From assembly GCA_965279085.1 (NCBI GenBank), contig OZ257149.1, forward strand, positions 2,790,001 to 2,854,000: DNA of 64,000 nucleotides. The letters are read 5' to 3'. Source of the stretch: UBA7672 sp965279085. GTDB lineage: Bacteria; Pseudomonadota; Alphaproteobacteria; Caulobacterales; Hyphomonadaceae. Of this stretch, positions 22,187-31,760 are shown piece after piece. The notes below the pieces were generated by a model. It made no database searches and was not told where the DNA came from. It saw only the letters and a list, made by a program, of their open reading frames with translations. The first letter of the stretch is position 1. Every line of letters begins with the position of its first letter. The translations under genes and the position numbers were made by a program.

Positions 22187-23728
22187 ATGATCAGCAAGCA
22201 GAACACGACGAGATTTGCGCCTGGCGGGATGGGTGGAGCGACCCGGGCGGCGGAGCCATCCCTTGCGTCGCGTGCCGTTTCCGCGAAGCCGTCGGCGGAT
22301 GCCGGCAATGACCAGATTCCGGCCGTGTGGGCCAATGTGCGCGAAACGCTGCGCCGCCGTCTTGGCGACCAGAAGTTCGACGCATGGATTGCGAAGCTCG
22401 AGCTCGTCGCAGAAGTGAATGGCGAGATTCTGCTCGCCGCGTCCGACGACTATCAGCGCAGCCGCGTCGACACCGATTTCGGTCACCTCATCCAGCAGGC
22501 ATGGGATCAGGCTGATCGCAAAGGCCGCGCCGTGCGCGTTGAGGCGCGCGATCGCATTGCGCAGGATGTGCTGGCGCTGGCGTCCAGCGCGGCGGCGCCC
22601 GCGACGAGCGATCCGGATGTGATCGAAGACGAAACGCTCAGCGACGCCGAGCAGGCGATCGACGTCGGCGCCGAGAGCGCGCAGACGCTCGAGAACTTCC
22701 TTGTCGGCGATTCCAACCGCATCGCTTTCGGTCTCGCGCGCCGCCTCGCCATGGGCGGCGGCGTCGAAGCCAATGTCGTCACGATCGTCGGCCCGCACGG
22801 CGTCGGCAAATCGCACCTCCTGAAAGGCATTGAGCACGCGCTCAAGGCCGCGAAGGGCGAGACCAGCGTCCTCTACATGTCGTCCGAAGACTTCACCGTC
22901 GCGTTCGTCGATGGCGTGAAGCGCAAGGACACGTCCGACCTGCGTACGCTCGTCCGCCGCGCCAAGGTCGTGCTGCTCGACGACTTCCAGTTCATCTGCT
23001 CGAAGCCGGGCACGCTGGTGGAGTTCTTCTCCCACATGCGCGCCATCGTCGCGAACGGCGGCGTCGTGGTGCTGGCAGCCGATCAGACGCCGGCCCTCAT
23101 CGACCAGCTCGACGAGCGCATGCGTGACGAGATCCATGGCGGCGTCATTGCCCAGATGGATCTGCCCGAGCGCAACCTGCGCCGTGAAATCCTGCGTGCG
23201 AAGGCTGACGCCGTCTCGCACGCCGCTGCTGCGATCGACGCGGAATTCCATCTGACGGAAGAGTGGATCGATCTGCTGGCCGACCGTCTGCCCGCTTCCG
23301 GCCGGGCGCTCCACGGCGCCGTGCGCAACGTCTATTGCGGCACCGTTCTCGCGGGCAAACCGCTGGACAAGACGGCGGTCGAGAAGTCGATCCAGTTACA
23401 GATGGGCGGCTCGCCCGCACGCGCGCCGAAGATCGACACGATCAAGGACGTCACCGCCCGCGCTTATGGCGTCACAAAGGCTGACCTCGAGTCCGCCTGC
23501 CGCAAGCGCCAGTTCGCCCAGCCGCGCCAGTACGCCATGTATCTCAGTCGCCAGCTGACCAAGTGCTCCTACCCGCAGATCGGGCGGATGTTCGGGGATC
23601 GCGACCACACGACCGTGCTCTTCGCTTTCCGGAAAATCTCGGCCGCGGTTGCCTCGAACGAGGGCATGGCCGAGGAACTTCGCCAGCTCGAACAGCGTAT
23701 CCTCGCCGATCCACGCAACAACCGGTGA
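22187..23728 (+). CDS. dnaA: Chromosomal replication initiator DnaA
   Basis: This 513-residue protein opens the replication origin and regulates transcription. Domain I begins at VWANVRETLRRRLGDQKFDAW. A variable linker rich in Ala and Glu follows. Domain III has Walker A GPHGVGKSH near residue 201 and Walker B VVLLDDFQFI. Domain IV, the DNA-binding part, ends with the signature QIGRMFGDRDHTTVLFAFRK. The region after HTTV usually reads VLHA; here it is VLFA. The start ATG 22187 follows GATGAGGGG. An N-terminal extension of about 40 residues before domain I is longer than in E. coli. The gene is followed by two hairpins and then dnaN. Confidence 0.96.
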   Translation: MISKQNTTRFAPGGMGGATRAAEPSLASRAVSAKPSADAGNDQIPAVWANVRETLRRRLGDQKFDAWIAKLELVAEVNGEILLAASDDYQRSRVDTDFGHLIQQAWDQADRKGRAVRVEARDRIAQDVLALASSAAAPATSDPDVIEDETLSDAEQAIDVGAESAQTLENFLVGDSNRIAFGLARRLAMGGGVEANVVTIVGPHGVGKSHLLKGIEHALKAAKGETSVLYMSSEDFTVAFVDGVKRKDTSDLRTLVRRAKVVLLDDFQFICSKPGTLVEFFSHMRAIVANGGVVVLAADQTPALIDQLDERMRDEIHGGVIAQMDLPERNLRREILRAKADAVSHAAAAIDAEFHLTEEWIDLLADRLPASGRALHGAVRNVYCGTVLAGKPLDKTAVEKSIQLQMGGSPARAPKIDTIKDVTARAYGVTKADLESACRKRQFAQPRQYAMYLSRQLTKCSYPQIGRMFGDRDHTTVLFAFRKISAAVASNEGMAEELRQLEQRILADPRNNR

Positions 23729-23753
23729 GCAAACGTTGAGCAACCGGGGATAG

Positions 23754-23769
23754 GCGCCCAAAAAGGCGC
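23754..23769 (+). terminator. Small hairpin after dnaA
   Basis: GCGCC-CAAAAA-GGCGC lies 25 bp after the dnaA stop. The stem is only 5 bp and the T-run is short (TTCT), so it is a weak candidate beside the stronger hairpin further on. Confidence 0.3.
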
Positions 23770-23799
23770 TTCTCGGGACGCTCCGATAGGCTAATGTCT

Positions 23800-23832
23800 C
23801 GGCCCGCCCCCTAAAGGCGGGCCGAAGCTTTT
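23800..23832 (+). terminator. dnaA terminator
   Basis: CGGCCCGCC and GGCGGGCCG form a perfect 9-bp stem around CCCTAAA, followed by AAGCTTTT. It separates dnaA from dnaN, so dnaN needs its own promoter or read-through. Confidence 0.65.
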
Positions 23833-23882
23833 CGGCGGACCGCCATGCGCCCGGAGGGGTGCGGACTTACAGGATTGGGCTT

Positions 23883-24995
23883 ATGAAACTGACGATCGAT
23901 CGCAACGCCCTGATGCGTGCGCTTTCCCACGTCCAGGCCGTCGTCGAGCGGCGGAACACGATTCCGATCCTGTCCAACATCCTGCTGAGCGCGGAAGGCG
24001 ACCGGCTGAGCCTGACGGCGACCGACCTCGATATCGAGGCGACGGACGCGACCGAAGCCAACGTCAAGAAGGCAGGTTCCGTCACCGCGCCGGCCCAGAC
24101 GCTGTTCGATGTGGTGCGGAAGCTGCCCGAAGGCTCCGAGATATCGCTCGACCTCTCGGAGGGCCGGCTGTCGATCTCCTCCGGCCGTTCGAAATTCGCG
24201 TTGCCGACCCTGCCGGCGTCCGACTTCCAGACCATGGCGAAGGAAGCCGCGCCGACGAAATTCGAGATCGAGGCCGCCGAACTGCGCCGCCTGATCGACA
24301 AGACGCGCTTCGCCATCTCGACGGAAGAGACGCGCTACTACCTCAACGGCATCTACCTGCACCATGCGAAAGGCGCGAAGGGTAACGTCCTGCGCGCCGT
24401 CGCGACGGACGGTCACCGTCTCGCCCTGGCCGAAGGCGATGCGCCCAAGGGCTCCGCCACGCTGAAGGGCGTGATCGTTCCCCGTAAAGCTATCGCTGAA
24501 GTCCGCCGCCTGCTGGATGACGCTCCCGAAACGGTCACGGTCGAGGCTTCGGACTCCAAGATCGTGTTCCGCATCGGCGAGGCCGTTCTGACCTCGAAAC
24601 TGATCGACGGCTCCTTCCCGGATTACCAGCGCGTGATCCCGAAGGAGAATGGCCGCATCCTCACGATCGACAACAAGTCGTTCAAGGAGGCCGTGGACCG
24701 CGTTGCGACCGTTTCCGCCGAACGCTCGCGCTCGGTGAAGCTGTCCCTGTCGTCCGGCAAGCTCACGCTCGCCGTCAGCCACTCGGAAACGGGGCAGGGC
24801 ACGGAAGAACTCGAGGCCGACTACAGCAGCGAGCCAATGGAGATCGGCTTCAACGCCAAGTATCTGCTCGACGTCGCCACGCAGATCGAAAGCGAGGAAG
24901 CGCGGATCGAGTTCAATGACGCGGCCTCTCCTGCGCGCGTGCTCGATGCCAAGGATCCGGGCGCACAGTATGTGCTGATGCCTCTTCGTGTTTAA
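23883..24995 (+). CDS. dnaN: DNA polymerase III beta sliding clamp
   Basis: This 370-residue protein is the ring-shaped clamp that tethers DNA polymerase III to DNA. It begins MKLTIDRNALMRALSHVQAV, so I use ATG 23883 rather than the open frame 24 bp upstream. Three repeated clamp domains span the length. NTIPILSNILLSAEGD, FPDYQRVIPKENGR and the end YVLMPLRV are typical. recF follows after 6 bp, so the two genes are co-transcribed. Confidence 0.96.
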   Translation: MKLTIDRNALMRALSHVQAVVERRNTIPILSNILLSAEGDRLSLTATDLDIEATDATEANVKKAGSVTAPAQTLFDVVRKLPEGSEISLDLSEGRLSISSGRSKFALPTLPASDFQTMAKEAAPTKFEIEAAELRRLIDKTRFAISTEETRYYLNGIYLHHAKGAKGNVLRAVATDGHRLALAEGDAPKGSATLKGVIVPRKAIAEVRRLLDDAPETVTVEASDSKIVFRIGEAVLTSKLIDGSFPDYQRVIPKENGRILTIDNKSFKEAVDRVATVSAERSRSVKLSLSSGKLTLAVSHSETGQGTEELEADYSSEPMEIGFNAKYLLDVATQIESEEARIEFNDAASPARVLDAKDPGAQYVLMPLRV

Positions 24996-25001
24996 GGCTG
25001 G

Positions 25002-26192
25002 GTGCGTGTGATCGGCGACGTCGCACCGGAAGTTCGCCGTCCGCATGTGCGCCTGACGCGCCTCGCGCTGCAGAATTTCCGCAACTACGAAACGCTCCAG
25101 CTGCGACTGGATGGCCGCCATGTGTGCCTCTACGGGGCCAATGGCTCCGGCAAGACCAACCTGATGGAAGCCGTTTCGATGTTGTCCCCAGGCCGCGGAC
25201 TGCGCGGGGCGGAATTCACAGACCTCGTGCGCCTGACGCCCGAAGGCGCCGCCGCCAGCAACTGGGCGCTCTCCGCCGACGTTCGTGACGGCGATGTGGA
25301 CCGCCGCATCTCGCTTGCACTGGGGCTGGACGAGCAGGGCAGGTCCAAGCGTACGGCCCGTCTCGACGGCGCAGCGACAACCCAGAACGACCTTGGCGAG
25401 TTGATGCGGATCATCTGGCTCACGCCCGCGATGGACCGCGTATTCACCGGCCCGGCCGGCGACAGGCGGCGCTTTCTCGACCGGCAGGTCCTCGCTCACT
25501 TCCCCAGCCACGCCTCCGCCGGCGCGGCCTACGACAAGGCCATGCGCCAGCGGAACGCGTTGCTGGAGCGTGGCCAGGGAAGGGGAGGCGCTGATCCCGC
25601 ATGGCTGGATGCGCTCGAACTCGGCATGGCCTCCGCCGGCGCCGCCATGGCGCTCCACCGTATCGACGCCGTGAAGGTGATGCAGGAAGCGATCCTCGCA
25701 CGCCCCGAGGGTGCCTTTCCGAAGGCGCTGATCGATCTCGACGGCGTGTTCGAAAACCATGCCGCCAATGGCGTGCCGCTCACCGACATCGAGCTCGAAA
25801 TCGTCGCCCAGCTCCACGAAAACCGCTCGCGAGACCAGGCCGCGGGACGCACCACGGAGGGCGTTCACCGCACTGATCTGCGCGTCATCCACACCTCCAA
25901 GGGACTGCCCGCCGACCAGTGCTCAACGGGCGAGCAGAAGGCCCTGTTAATAGGCTTGATTTTGGCCAATGCTCAGGCGCTTTTCGAGCGTGATTTTGCC
26001 CCCTCACCCCTGCTACTATTGGACGAGGCGGCAGCCCATCTCGATTCGGATAGACGTGCCGCCTTGTACGACGAACTGGCCGCGCTCGGCGGTCAGGCCT
26101 GGCTCACAGGAACGGACCGCAATCTGTTCGACGCCTTCAGCGATCGGGCGCAGCGGTTTGAAGTGTCGGACGGCGTCGTGCGTGAAGGCTGA
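25002..26192 (+). CDS. recF: DNA replication and repair protein RecF
   Basis: This 396-residue SMC-like ATPase loads RecA at gaps in DNA. RLALQNFRNYETLQL leads into Walker A YGANGSGKTNLMEAVSML near residues 46-63. The ABC signature region is STGEQKALLIGLILA, and Walker B is PLLLLDEAAAHLD. It starts at GTG 25002, 6 bp after dnaN; a second GTG at 25008 is an alternative. The N-terminal 15 residues before the fold vary among relatives. gyrB follows 37 bp later. Confidence 0.94.
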   Translation: MRVIGDVAPEVRRPHVRLTRLALQNFRNYETLQLRLDGRHVCLYGANGSGKTNLMEAVSMLSPGRGLRGAEFTDLVRLTPEGAAASNWALSADVRDGDVDRRISLALGLDEQGRSKRTARLDGAATTQNDLGELMRIIWLTPAMDRVFTGPAGDRRRFLDRQVLAHFPSHASAGAAYDKAMRQRNALLERGQGRGGADPAWLDALELGMASAGAAMALHRIDAVKVMQEAILARPEGAFPKALIDLDGVFENHAANGVPLTDIELEIVAQLHENRSRDQAAGRTTEGVHRTDLRVIHTSKGLPADQCSTGEQKALLIGLILANAQALFERDFAPSPLLLLDEAAAHLDSDRRAALYDELAALGGQAWLTGTDRNLFDAFSDRAQRFEVSDGVVREG

Positions 26193-26229
26193 GCGTCAGC
26201 AGGAAGCTGACGCGACAAGGAAGTTTTGA

Positions 26230-28707
26230 ATGTCCGATACCACCGACACCATGGGCGGCCCTCAGACGCCTAACGCCAAAGGCTATGACGCCGGCTCCAT
26301 CAAGGTGCTGCGCGGGCTCGACGCCGTGCGTAAGCGGCCGGGCATGTATATCGGCGACACCGATGACGGGTCGGGCCTGCACCACATGATCTACGAGGTC
26401 GTCGACAACGGGATCGACGAGGCGCTGGCGGGCCACGCCGATTTCGTGCGCTTGACCCTGCATCCCGACGGTTCGGCCGAGATCGAGGACAATGGCCGCG
26501 GCATCCCGGTCGATATCCACTCCGAAGAGGGCGTCTCCGCCGCCGAGGTCGTGATGACCCAGCTGCACGCGGGCGGCAAGTTCGCGAACACCGAGGAGGA
26601 GGGTTCCTACAAGGTCTCGGGCGGCCTGCACGGCGTTGGCGTCTCGGTGGTGAACGCGCTGTCCGAAACGCTCGACCTCAAGATCTACCGCAATGGCAAG
26701 CAGCACGAGATGCGCTTCAGGCTGGGCGATGCCGAAGCGCCGCTGAAAATCACCGGGGAGGCGCCGAAAAAGGCCGATGGGTCGTTCGCGACCGGCACGA
26801 CGGTTCGCTTCCTGCCGTCGCCCGCCACCTTCACCATGGTGGAGTTCAAGCGCGAGACGCTCGAGCATCGCTTGCGCGAACTGGCGTTCCTGAATTCGGG
26901 CGTGAAGATCGTCCTGCAGGACCTGCGGGGCGCCGAGCCTTGGGAAGTGGTGATGCAGTACGAGGGCGGCGTCGAAGCCTTCGTGAAGCACATCGACCGC
27001 CAGCGCAACGCGGCGATTCCGAAGCCGATCTATTCCATGACGAAGAAGGACGGCGTCGTCGTCGAGGCCGCGCTGCAGTGGAATGACGGCTACTACGAGA
27101 ACGTCCTCTGCTTCACCAACAACATCCCCCAGCGCGACGGCGGCACGCACCTTGCGGGCTTCCGCGGCGCGCTGACCCGCGTGATCAACAAGTACGCCAA
27201 CGAAACGGGGCTGGCGAAAAAAGAGAAGGTCGATATCTCCGGCGACGACGCCCGCGAAGGCCTCACCTGCGTCCTCTCGGTGAAGGTCCCCGACCCAAAA
27301 TTCTCGAGCCAGACGAAAGACAAGCTCGTCTCCTCCGAAGTCCGCCCGATCGTCGAGACGTTGATGACAGAGGCGCTGTCGCGATGGTTCGAAGAGAACC
27401 CGCAGCCCGCCCGCCTCGTCATGCAGAAGATCGTCGAGGCTGCCGCCGCGCGCGAAGCCGCCCGCAAGGCGCGCGAGCTCACCCGCCGCAAGACCGCGCT
27501 CGACATCACCTCGCTCCCCGGCAAGCTGGCTGACTGCCAGGAAAAAGACCCCGCCAAATCCGAACTCTTCATCGTCGAGGGTGACTCGGCCGGTGGTTCG
27601 GCCAAGCAGGGCCGCCACCGCGAAAACCAGGCCGTGCTGCCGCTGCGCGGAAAAATCCTCAACGTCGAGCGCGCGCGCTTCGACAAGATGCTGGGCTCCG
27701 AACAGGTCGGCACGCTGATCACGGCGCTGGGCGGCGGCATCGGGCGCCGCTCGGAAACCAATCCGAGTGAGGGCTTCCAGATCGAGAAGATGCGCTATCA
27801 CCGGATCATCATCATGACCGATGCCGACGTTGACGGCGCGCACATCAGGACGCTTCTGCTGACGTTCTTCTACCGGCAGATGCCGGAAGTCATCGAGCAG
27901 GGCTATCTCTATATCGCGCAGCCGCCGCTCTATAAGGCGGAGCGCGGCAAGTCCGAGCGTTACCTGAAGGACGAGGCCGAACTCGACGAGTATCTGATTG
28001 AGCAGGGCGTCAACGGACAGACGCTGATCCTCGCGAACGGCGAGCAGATCGGCGGCGCTGACCTGCGCGCCCGCGTCAAGGAAGCCGCCAACTTCCGCGG
28101 CACGCTGCAGCGCCTCGCCCTGCGCGCGCCGGCCCACATCGTCGAGCAGGCCGCCCTCTCCGGCGCCCTGCGCCACGGCGCGACCGAGGCCGAAGCCGCC
28201 GACGGCGCCCTGCGCCTCAACCGCATCGCGGAGGAGGGCGAGGACACCTGGACCGGCACGATCGACCACGGCGCTGTCCTCTTCGTGCGCACCGTGCGCG
28301 GCGTCGAGGAGAAGGCCGCGCTCGACCCGCAGCTGATCGCCAGCCCCGACGCGCGCCGCCTCGCCGAGCGTGCGGAAAATCTCGCCGGTCTCTATGCCGG
28401 CCGTGCCATCCTCCGCCACGAAAAGACGGGCGACGTCGCCGTGTTCGGCCCCGTCAGCCTGATGAAGGCGGTGATCGAGGCGGGCGAGAAGGGCGTCAAA
28501 ATCCAGCGCTACAAGGGCCTCGGCGAGATGAACCCGGAACAGCTCTGGGAAACCACGCTTGACCCCAACGCCCGCACCCTCCTGCAGGTGAAGGTCGACC
28601 ACGCCGACACCGCCGACGAGATGTTCTCCAAACTGATGGGCGACCTCGTCGAACCCCGCCGCGACTTCATCCAGGAAAACGCGCTCGATGCGCAGGTGGA
28701 TGCTTAG
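26230..28707 (+). CDS. gyrB: DNA gyrase subunit B
   Basis: This 825-residue subunit holds the ATPase of DNA gyrase. The GHKL ATP site shows EVVDNGIDEALAGHAD and DNGRGIPVDIH, then GGLHGVGVSVVNALSE. The TOPRIM domain has the acidic motif EGDSAGGSAKQGR and the metal-binding IIMTDADVDGAHIRTLLLTF. QRYKGLGEMNPEQLWETT marks the C-terminal part. The start follows a GGAAG ribosome site. A stretch of about 170 residues in the C-terminal half (near residues 590-740) is longer than in short GyrB forms, as in many Gram-negatives. Target of aminocoumarins. Confidence 0.97.
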   Translation: MSDTTDTMGGPQTPNAKGYDAGSIKVLRGLDAVRKRPGMYIGDTDDGSGLHHMIYEVVDNGIDEALAGHADFVRLTLHPDGSAEIEDNGRGIPVDIHSEEGVSAAEVVMTQLHAGGKFANTEEEGSYKVSGGLHGVGVSVVNALSETLDLKIYRNGKQHEMRFRLGDAEAPLKITGEAPKKADGSFATGTTVRFLPSPATFTMVEFKRETLEHRLRELAFLNSGVKIVLQDLRGAEPWEVVMQYEGGVEAFVKHIDRQRNAAIPKPIYSMTKKDGVVVEAALQWNDGYYENVLCFTNNIPQRDGGTHLAGFRGALTRVINKYANETGLAKKEKVDISGDDAREGLTCVLSVKVPDPKFSSQTKDKLVSSEVRPIVETLMTEALSRWFEENPQPARLVMQKIVEAAAAREAARKARELTRRKTALDITSLPGKLADCQEKDPAKSELFIVEGDSAGGSAKQGRHRENQAVLPLRGKILNVERARFDKMLGSEQVGTLITALGGGIGRRSETNPSEGFQIEKMRYHRIIIMTDADVDGAHIRTLLLTFFYRQMPEVIEQGYLYIAQPPLYKAERGKSERYLKDEAELDEYLIEQGVNGQTLILANGEQIGGADLRARVKEAANFRGTLQRLALRAPAHIVEQAALSGALRHGATEAEAADGALRLNRIAEEGEDTWTGTIDHGAVLFVRTVRGVEEKAALDPQLIASPDARRLAERAENLAGLYAGRAILRHEKTGDVAVFGPVSLMKAVIEAGEKGVKIQRYKGLGEMNPEQLWETTLDPNARTLLQVKVDHADTADEMFSKLMGDLVEPRRDFIQENALDAQVDA

Positions 28708-28788
28708 GGGTGAGGAGCAGTCCGCGTAGCTGACGAACTGGTCCAGTCGGTCAATTCGAGCGACGAGCGCCCGTAGCCGCCCCTCCTT

Positions 28789-28810
28789 ATTGCGCGCGAG
28801 AGCGCGCAAT
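28789..28810 (+). terminator. gyrB terminator-like hairpin
   Basis: ATTGCGCGC-GAGA-GCGCGCAAT is a perfect 9-bp stem with a GNRA-type GAGA tetraloop, 80 bp after gyrB. It lacks a T-run. The rest of the 280-bp gap to the next gene shows no convincing gene. Confidence 0.5.
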
Positions 28811-28987
28811 CTACCTCCCAAGTCTTTGACTAATGGAGGCAACTCCGCGCGCTTATGGCTAATGATTTGCAACCTGCGTGGGTGGCCTTGGGCGGTTGCC
28901 TTCAACGCCATGTTCGCCTTGCCGTGTGACTCTGCGCCTGTAGCCGGAAGCTGATGGCGGCCGGGCCGAGGGATCAGGGAGGCTGTC

Positions 28988-29311
28988 ATGGTGCGGCGCG
29001 TGCGTGCTCTTCTTTCCGTGGTGGGTGTTCTTGCGGTTGGCGCGTGCGCGTCTTCGCCGCCGCCTGCGCCTGATCCGGCGCGGGGGCCGGTCATGGCCTG
29101 GACGTGCGATGGCGGCGCTGCGTTCTCGGCGCAGTGGACGGCCGGCGCGAATTTTGAGGTGCTGGCGGGCGGCAAGATGTACTGGCTGCCGGCGAAGAAG
29201 GTTTCCTCGGGCCTGCGCTTTGCCGACCGGAAGGTCGAGTTCTCGGAGCGCGGGGGCTACGCGAAGCTGAGCGGCGCCGAAGGCGGGCCGTACGAGAACT
29301 GCACGCTGTGA
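28988..29311 (+). CDS. MliC-like lipoprotein (lysozyme inhibitor family)
   Basis: This 107-residue lipoprotein has a lipobox VGAC (Cys20), then SSPPPAPDPA and a MliC-type beta-barrel domain. In that family such proteins block C-type lysozyme. The pattern is visible as MAWTCDGGAAFSAQW, KMYWLPAKKVSSGLRFADRK and a final ENC, so the two Cys that form the family's disulphide are present. Some members only share the fold, so inhibition is an inference. It is probably anchored to the outer membrane. The gene is alone. Confidence 0.7.
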   Translation: MVRRVRALLSVVGVLAVGACASSPPPAPDPARGPVMAWTCDGGAAFSAQWTAGANFEVLAGGKMYWLPAKKVSSGLRFADRKVEFSERGGYAKLSGAEGGPYENCTL

Positions 29312-29429
29312 GCCTCGCCGCCGTTCAGGCGGACGAGGTCGCAACCCACATCCGTCAGCGACCTGCACCGGTGGAGCCAACTCACCTTCGCTGTTAGGCT
29401 CGTGCATCGACGCGGCCGATGGAGCGCCC

Positions 29430-30680
29430 ATGAAACGGATTGTGTTGCTTGCATGCATGCTGCTCGCTGCGTGCGTTTCGCCGGAGGGGCCGCAGGCGGG
29501 GCGGGAGTTGGCGATTGTGGGGGCGCAGGTTTATCCGGCGCCGGGGGCGGAGGCGCTGGTCGATGCGACCGTGATCGTGCGCGATGGCAGGATCGCGGAG
29601 GTGGGACCGGCTGCGCGCGTGCGTGCGGGCGCGTCGGCGCGGGTGATCGACGGGCGCGGGCTGGTTGTGGTGGCGGGGCTGTGGAACAGCCATGTGCACC
29701 TGATGTCGCCGACGCTGTTCCAGCCCCCGGAGACGAACGCGGCGGCGCTGTCGGCCGAGCTCGAGGCGATGCTGACGCGCTGGGGCTTCACGAGCGCGTT
29801 CGACATTTCCTCTTTGCCGGGGCAGGCGATCGCGCTGCGCAAGCGGATCGAGGCGGGCGAGATCAAGGGCCCGAACATATTGACTGTGGATGCTCCGTTC
29901 TTTCCCGAGAAAGGCACGCCGATCTATGTGCGCGAGGCTCTCGCCGGGCAGCCCTCTTTCGAGGTGCGCACGCCGGAGGAGGGGGCCGCACGCGCGAAGG
30001 CGCAGATCGCATCGGGCGCCAATGGCGTGAAGATTTTCGCGGGCGCGATCGTGGGGCCGCCGCAGGGCGTGTTGCCCATGCCGCTCGATGTGGCGAAGGC
30101 GGTGGTGGCGGAGGCGCATCGCGCGGGCAAGCAGGCGTTCGCGCATCCGACCAACATGGCGGGGCTGACGATCGCGATGGACAGCGGTGTCGACATCCTT
30201 GCGCACGCGACGCCGGATTCAGGACTCGAATGGACGCCTGAACTGGTGGGCAGGCTGAAGGCGCATGACATGGCGCTGATCCCGACGCTGACCCTGTGGG
30301 AGGTGGAGCTGCGGAAGGACAAGGCGCCGGAAGACGTGGTGCGGAAATTCGTGGCCGTCGGGCAGCAGCAGCTGAAGGCCTATGCGGATGCGGGCGGGCA
30401 GATCCTGTTCGGCACGGATGTTGGCTATACCGATGCGTTCGACACGTCGGCGGAATACAGGCTGATGGCGGGAGCGGGGCTGGATTTCAGCCAGGTGCTG
30501 GCCTCGCTGACGACGGCGCCGTCGAAGCGGTTCGGCCATGCGCGCAAGGGCGCGGTGGCGGCGGGGATGGATGGCGATCTCACCGTGCTGTCGGCCGATC
30601 CGGCGGCGGACATGACGGCGTTCGCGAAGGTCGCGTACACGATACGTGATGGCGAGATCATCTATGCGGCGGCGCGCTGA
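29430..30680 (+). CDS. Amidohydrolase-family lipoprotein (imidazolonepropionase-like)
   Basis: This 416-residue metal-dependent hydrolase is predicted to sit in the periplasm as a lipoprotein: the lipobox is LAAC with Cys15. Metal residues are visible: NSHVHL near residue 89, the Lys in NGVKIFAG, His in FAHPTN and ILAHATPD, and Asp in LFGTDVGYT. The TIM barrel is followed by a C-terminal beta domain with KGAVAAGMDGDLTVLSADP. In this family substrates include cyclic amides, dipeptides and related C-N bonds. It is followed by an exported cyclophilin gene 73 bp downstream. Confidence 0.88.
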   Translation: MKRIVLLACMLLAACVSPEGPQAGRELAIVGAQVYPAPGAEALVDATVIVRDGRIAEVGPAARVRAGASARVIDGRGLVVVAGLWNSHVHLMSPTLFQPPETNAAALSAELEAMLTRWGFTSAFDISSLPGQAIALRKRIEAGEIKGPNILTVDAPFFPEKGTPIYVREALAGQPSFEVRTPEEGAARAKAQIASGANGVKIFAGAIVGPPQGVLPMPLDVAKAVVAEAHRAGKQAFAHPTNMAGLTIAMDSGVDILAHATPDSGLEWTPELVGRLKAHDMALIPTLTLWEVELRKDKAPEDVVRKFVAVGQQQLKAYADAGGQILFGTDVGYTDAFDTSAEYRLMAGAGLDFSQVLASLTTAPSKRFGHARKGAVAAGMDGDLTVLSADPAADMTAFAKVAYTIRDGEIIYAAAR

Positions 30681-30753
30681 GGGCTGAGCACGCGGCTTGG
30701 CCGGGGCGGGCGGGGTGCTAGACTCAGCCGCGTTGTCACAGCGTGGTGGTGCG

Positions 30754-31371
30754 ATGAAACGAATTCTGGCGATGGCGTGTGTGAGTGCCGCGATGAGCGG
30801 AGCGGCGTTCGCGCAGGAGGCGCAGGCGCCGCCGCCCGTTGCGCCGCAGTGGAGCGGGCCGGAGGTGACGCTCGAGACGTCGATGGGGAACATCGTCGTG
30901 ACGCTCGATACGGCAGGCGCGCCGAAGACGGCGGCGCATTTTCTGGGGCTGGTGGGGGCGAAATATTTCGATGGGGTGGCAGTCTACAGGATCGAGCCTG
31001 GGTTCGTGATCCAGCTCGGCGATCTCGACGGGAAGCTGGAGTATCGCGCGCCGCCCTTGCCGCCGGTGGAGCTGGAGACGGCGACCAACCGGCATGTACG
31101 CGGCGCGGTGGCGCTGGCGCGTGCGGACGATCCGGCGAGCGGGCATGGGACGTTCTACATCGACATGGGCGACAACGCGCATCTCAACGCCACCGAGGGC
31201 GCGGCGGCGAACACGACGGGGTATGCGGTGTTCGGGCATGTGACGTCTGGCATGGAGGTCGCCGAGACGATCGAGAAGGTGGAGCTGGCGCCGGAGGGCG
31301 GGCCGTTCCCGGGCAAGCTGCCGAAGGCGCCGATCATTGTGACGCGCGTGTCGGTGACGAAGGCGGAGTAG
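30754..31371 (+). CDS. Exported cyclophilin-type peptidyl-prolyl isomerase
   Basis: This 205-residue protein has a signal peptide (MACVSAAMSGAAFAQ) and a cyclophilin domain. VTLETSMGNIVVTLDTAGAP, HFLGLVGAKYFDGVAVYRIE, GTFYIDMGDNAHLNAT and GYAVFGHVTSGMEVAETIEK are the family stretches. The usual FHR motif is YRI, and the Q-G-G-D stretch is QLGDLDG, as often seen in periplasmic members; catalysis may be weaker. ATG 30754 is the first codon of a clear signal sequence. It probably helps proteins fold in the periplasm. Confidence 0.88.
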   Translation: MKRILAMACVSAAMSGAAFAQEAQAPPPVAPQWSGPEVTLETSMGNIVVTLDTAGAPKTAAHFLGLVGAKYFDGVAVYRIEPGFVIQLGDLDGKLEYRAPPLPPVELETATNRHVRGAVALARADDPASGHGTFYIDMGDNAHLNATEGAAANTTGYAVFGHVTSGMEVAETIEKVELAPEGGPFPGKLPKAPIIVTRVSVTKAE

Positions 31372-31760
31372 GGCCGGCGCGGGAATTTTCGCGCGGTCGC
31401 CCGTGCAGCACGAATTCCGACGAGGCGCGAGGCAGGCCCGAGCGGTGTATGAGGCGGTTTGCTGCACGAATGTTTCGCACCCCCCCGCCAATCGGCGCCT
31501 CTTGCCGTAAGGGAGCGCCATCGAAAGTGGCAAATTATGCCTGCCGCAGCGAAAGCTGATGCGTAAATGCTGCACACGCAGGCATATTTGCGGAAAATCC
31601 TTCGGAGGCCGACGGCGCTTATTGACGCCCGATATTTTATGTCGGGAATGTGTCCGATCCGTTTTCAGTCCCGCCACGACGGCATTTCGTCCGGGAAACA
31701 GGAGATGGGCCAGGGCGCGATGACCGCGCCGGTGGTTGTGATTTCAGAGGGGTCTACATC
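31372..31760. other. Spacer upstream of the TonB-dependent receptor
   Basis: This 389-bp gap has no convincing gene. It holds a GCGCG-GGAATTTT-CGCGC stem after the cyclophilin gene (31377-31394), a C-tract (near 31481), a CCCGA/TCGGG stem around an AT-rich loop (31628-31646) next to TTGACG (31622-31627), and GGCGCG-ATGAC-CGCGCC (31714-31730), 30 bp before the receptor start. No cobalamin or other known riboswitch core is seen. Confidence 0.45.

Noticed and set aside
23811..25892. 693-codon open frame antisense to dnaN and recF
   Set aside because: It is a shadow of two well-recognised genes.
28735..28870. Protein-like stretch on the minus strand downstream of gyrB (KRAELPPLVKDLGGRLRALA)
   Set aside because: It looks somewhat protein-like, but it has no own start or ribosome site, and it contains the gyrB hairpin, so I do not call a gene or pseudogene.
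26137..29175. 1012-codon open frame antisense to gyrB
   Set aside because: It covers gyrB on the other strand, has no family motifs, and its composition is the shadow expected from GC-rich coding sequence.
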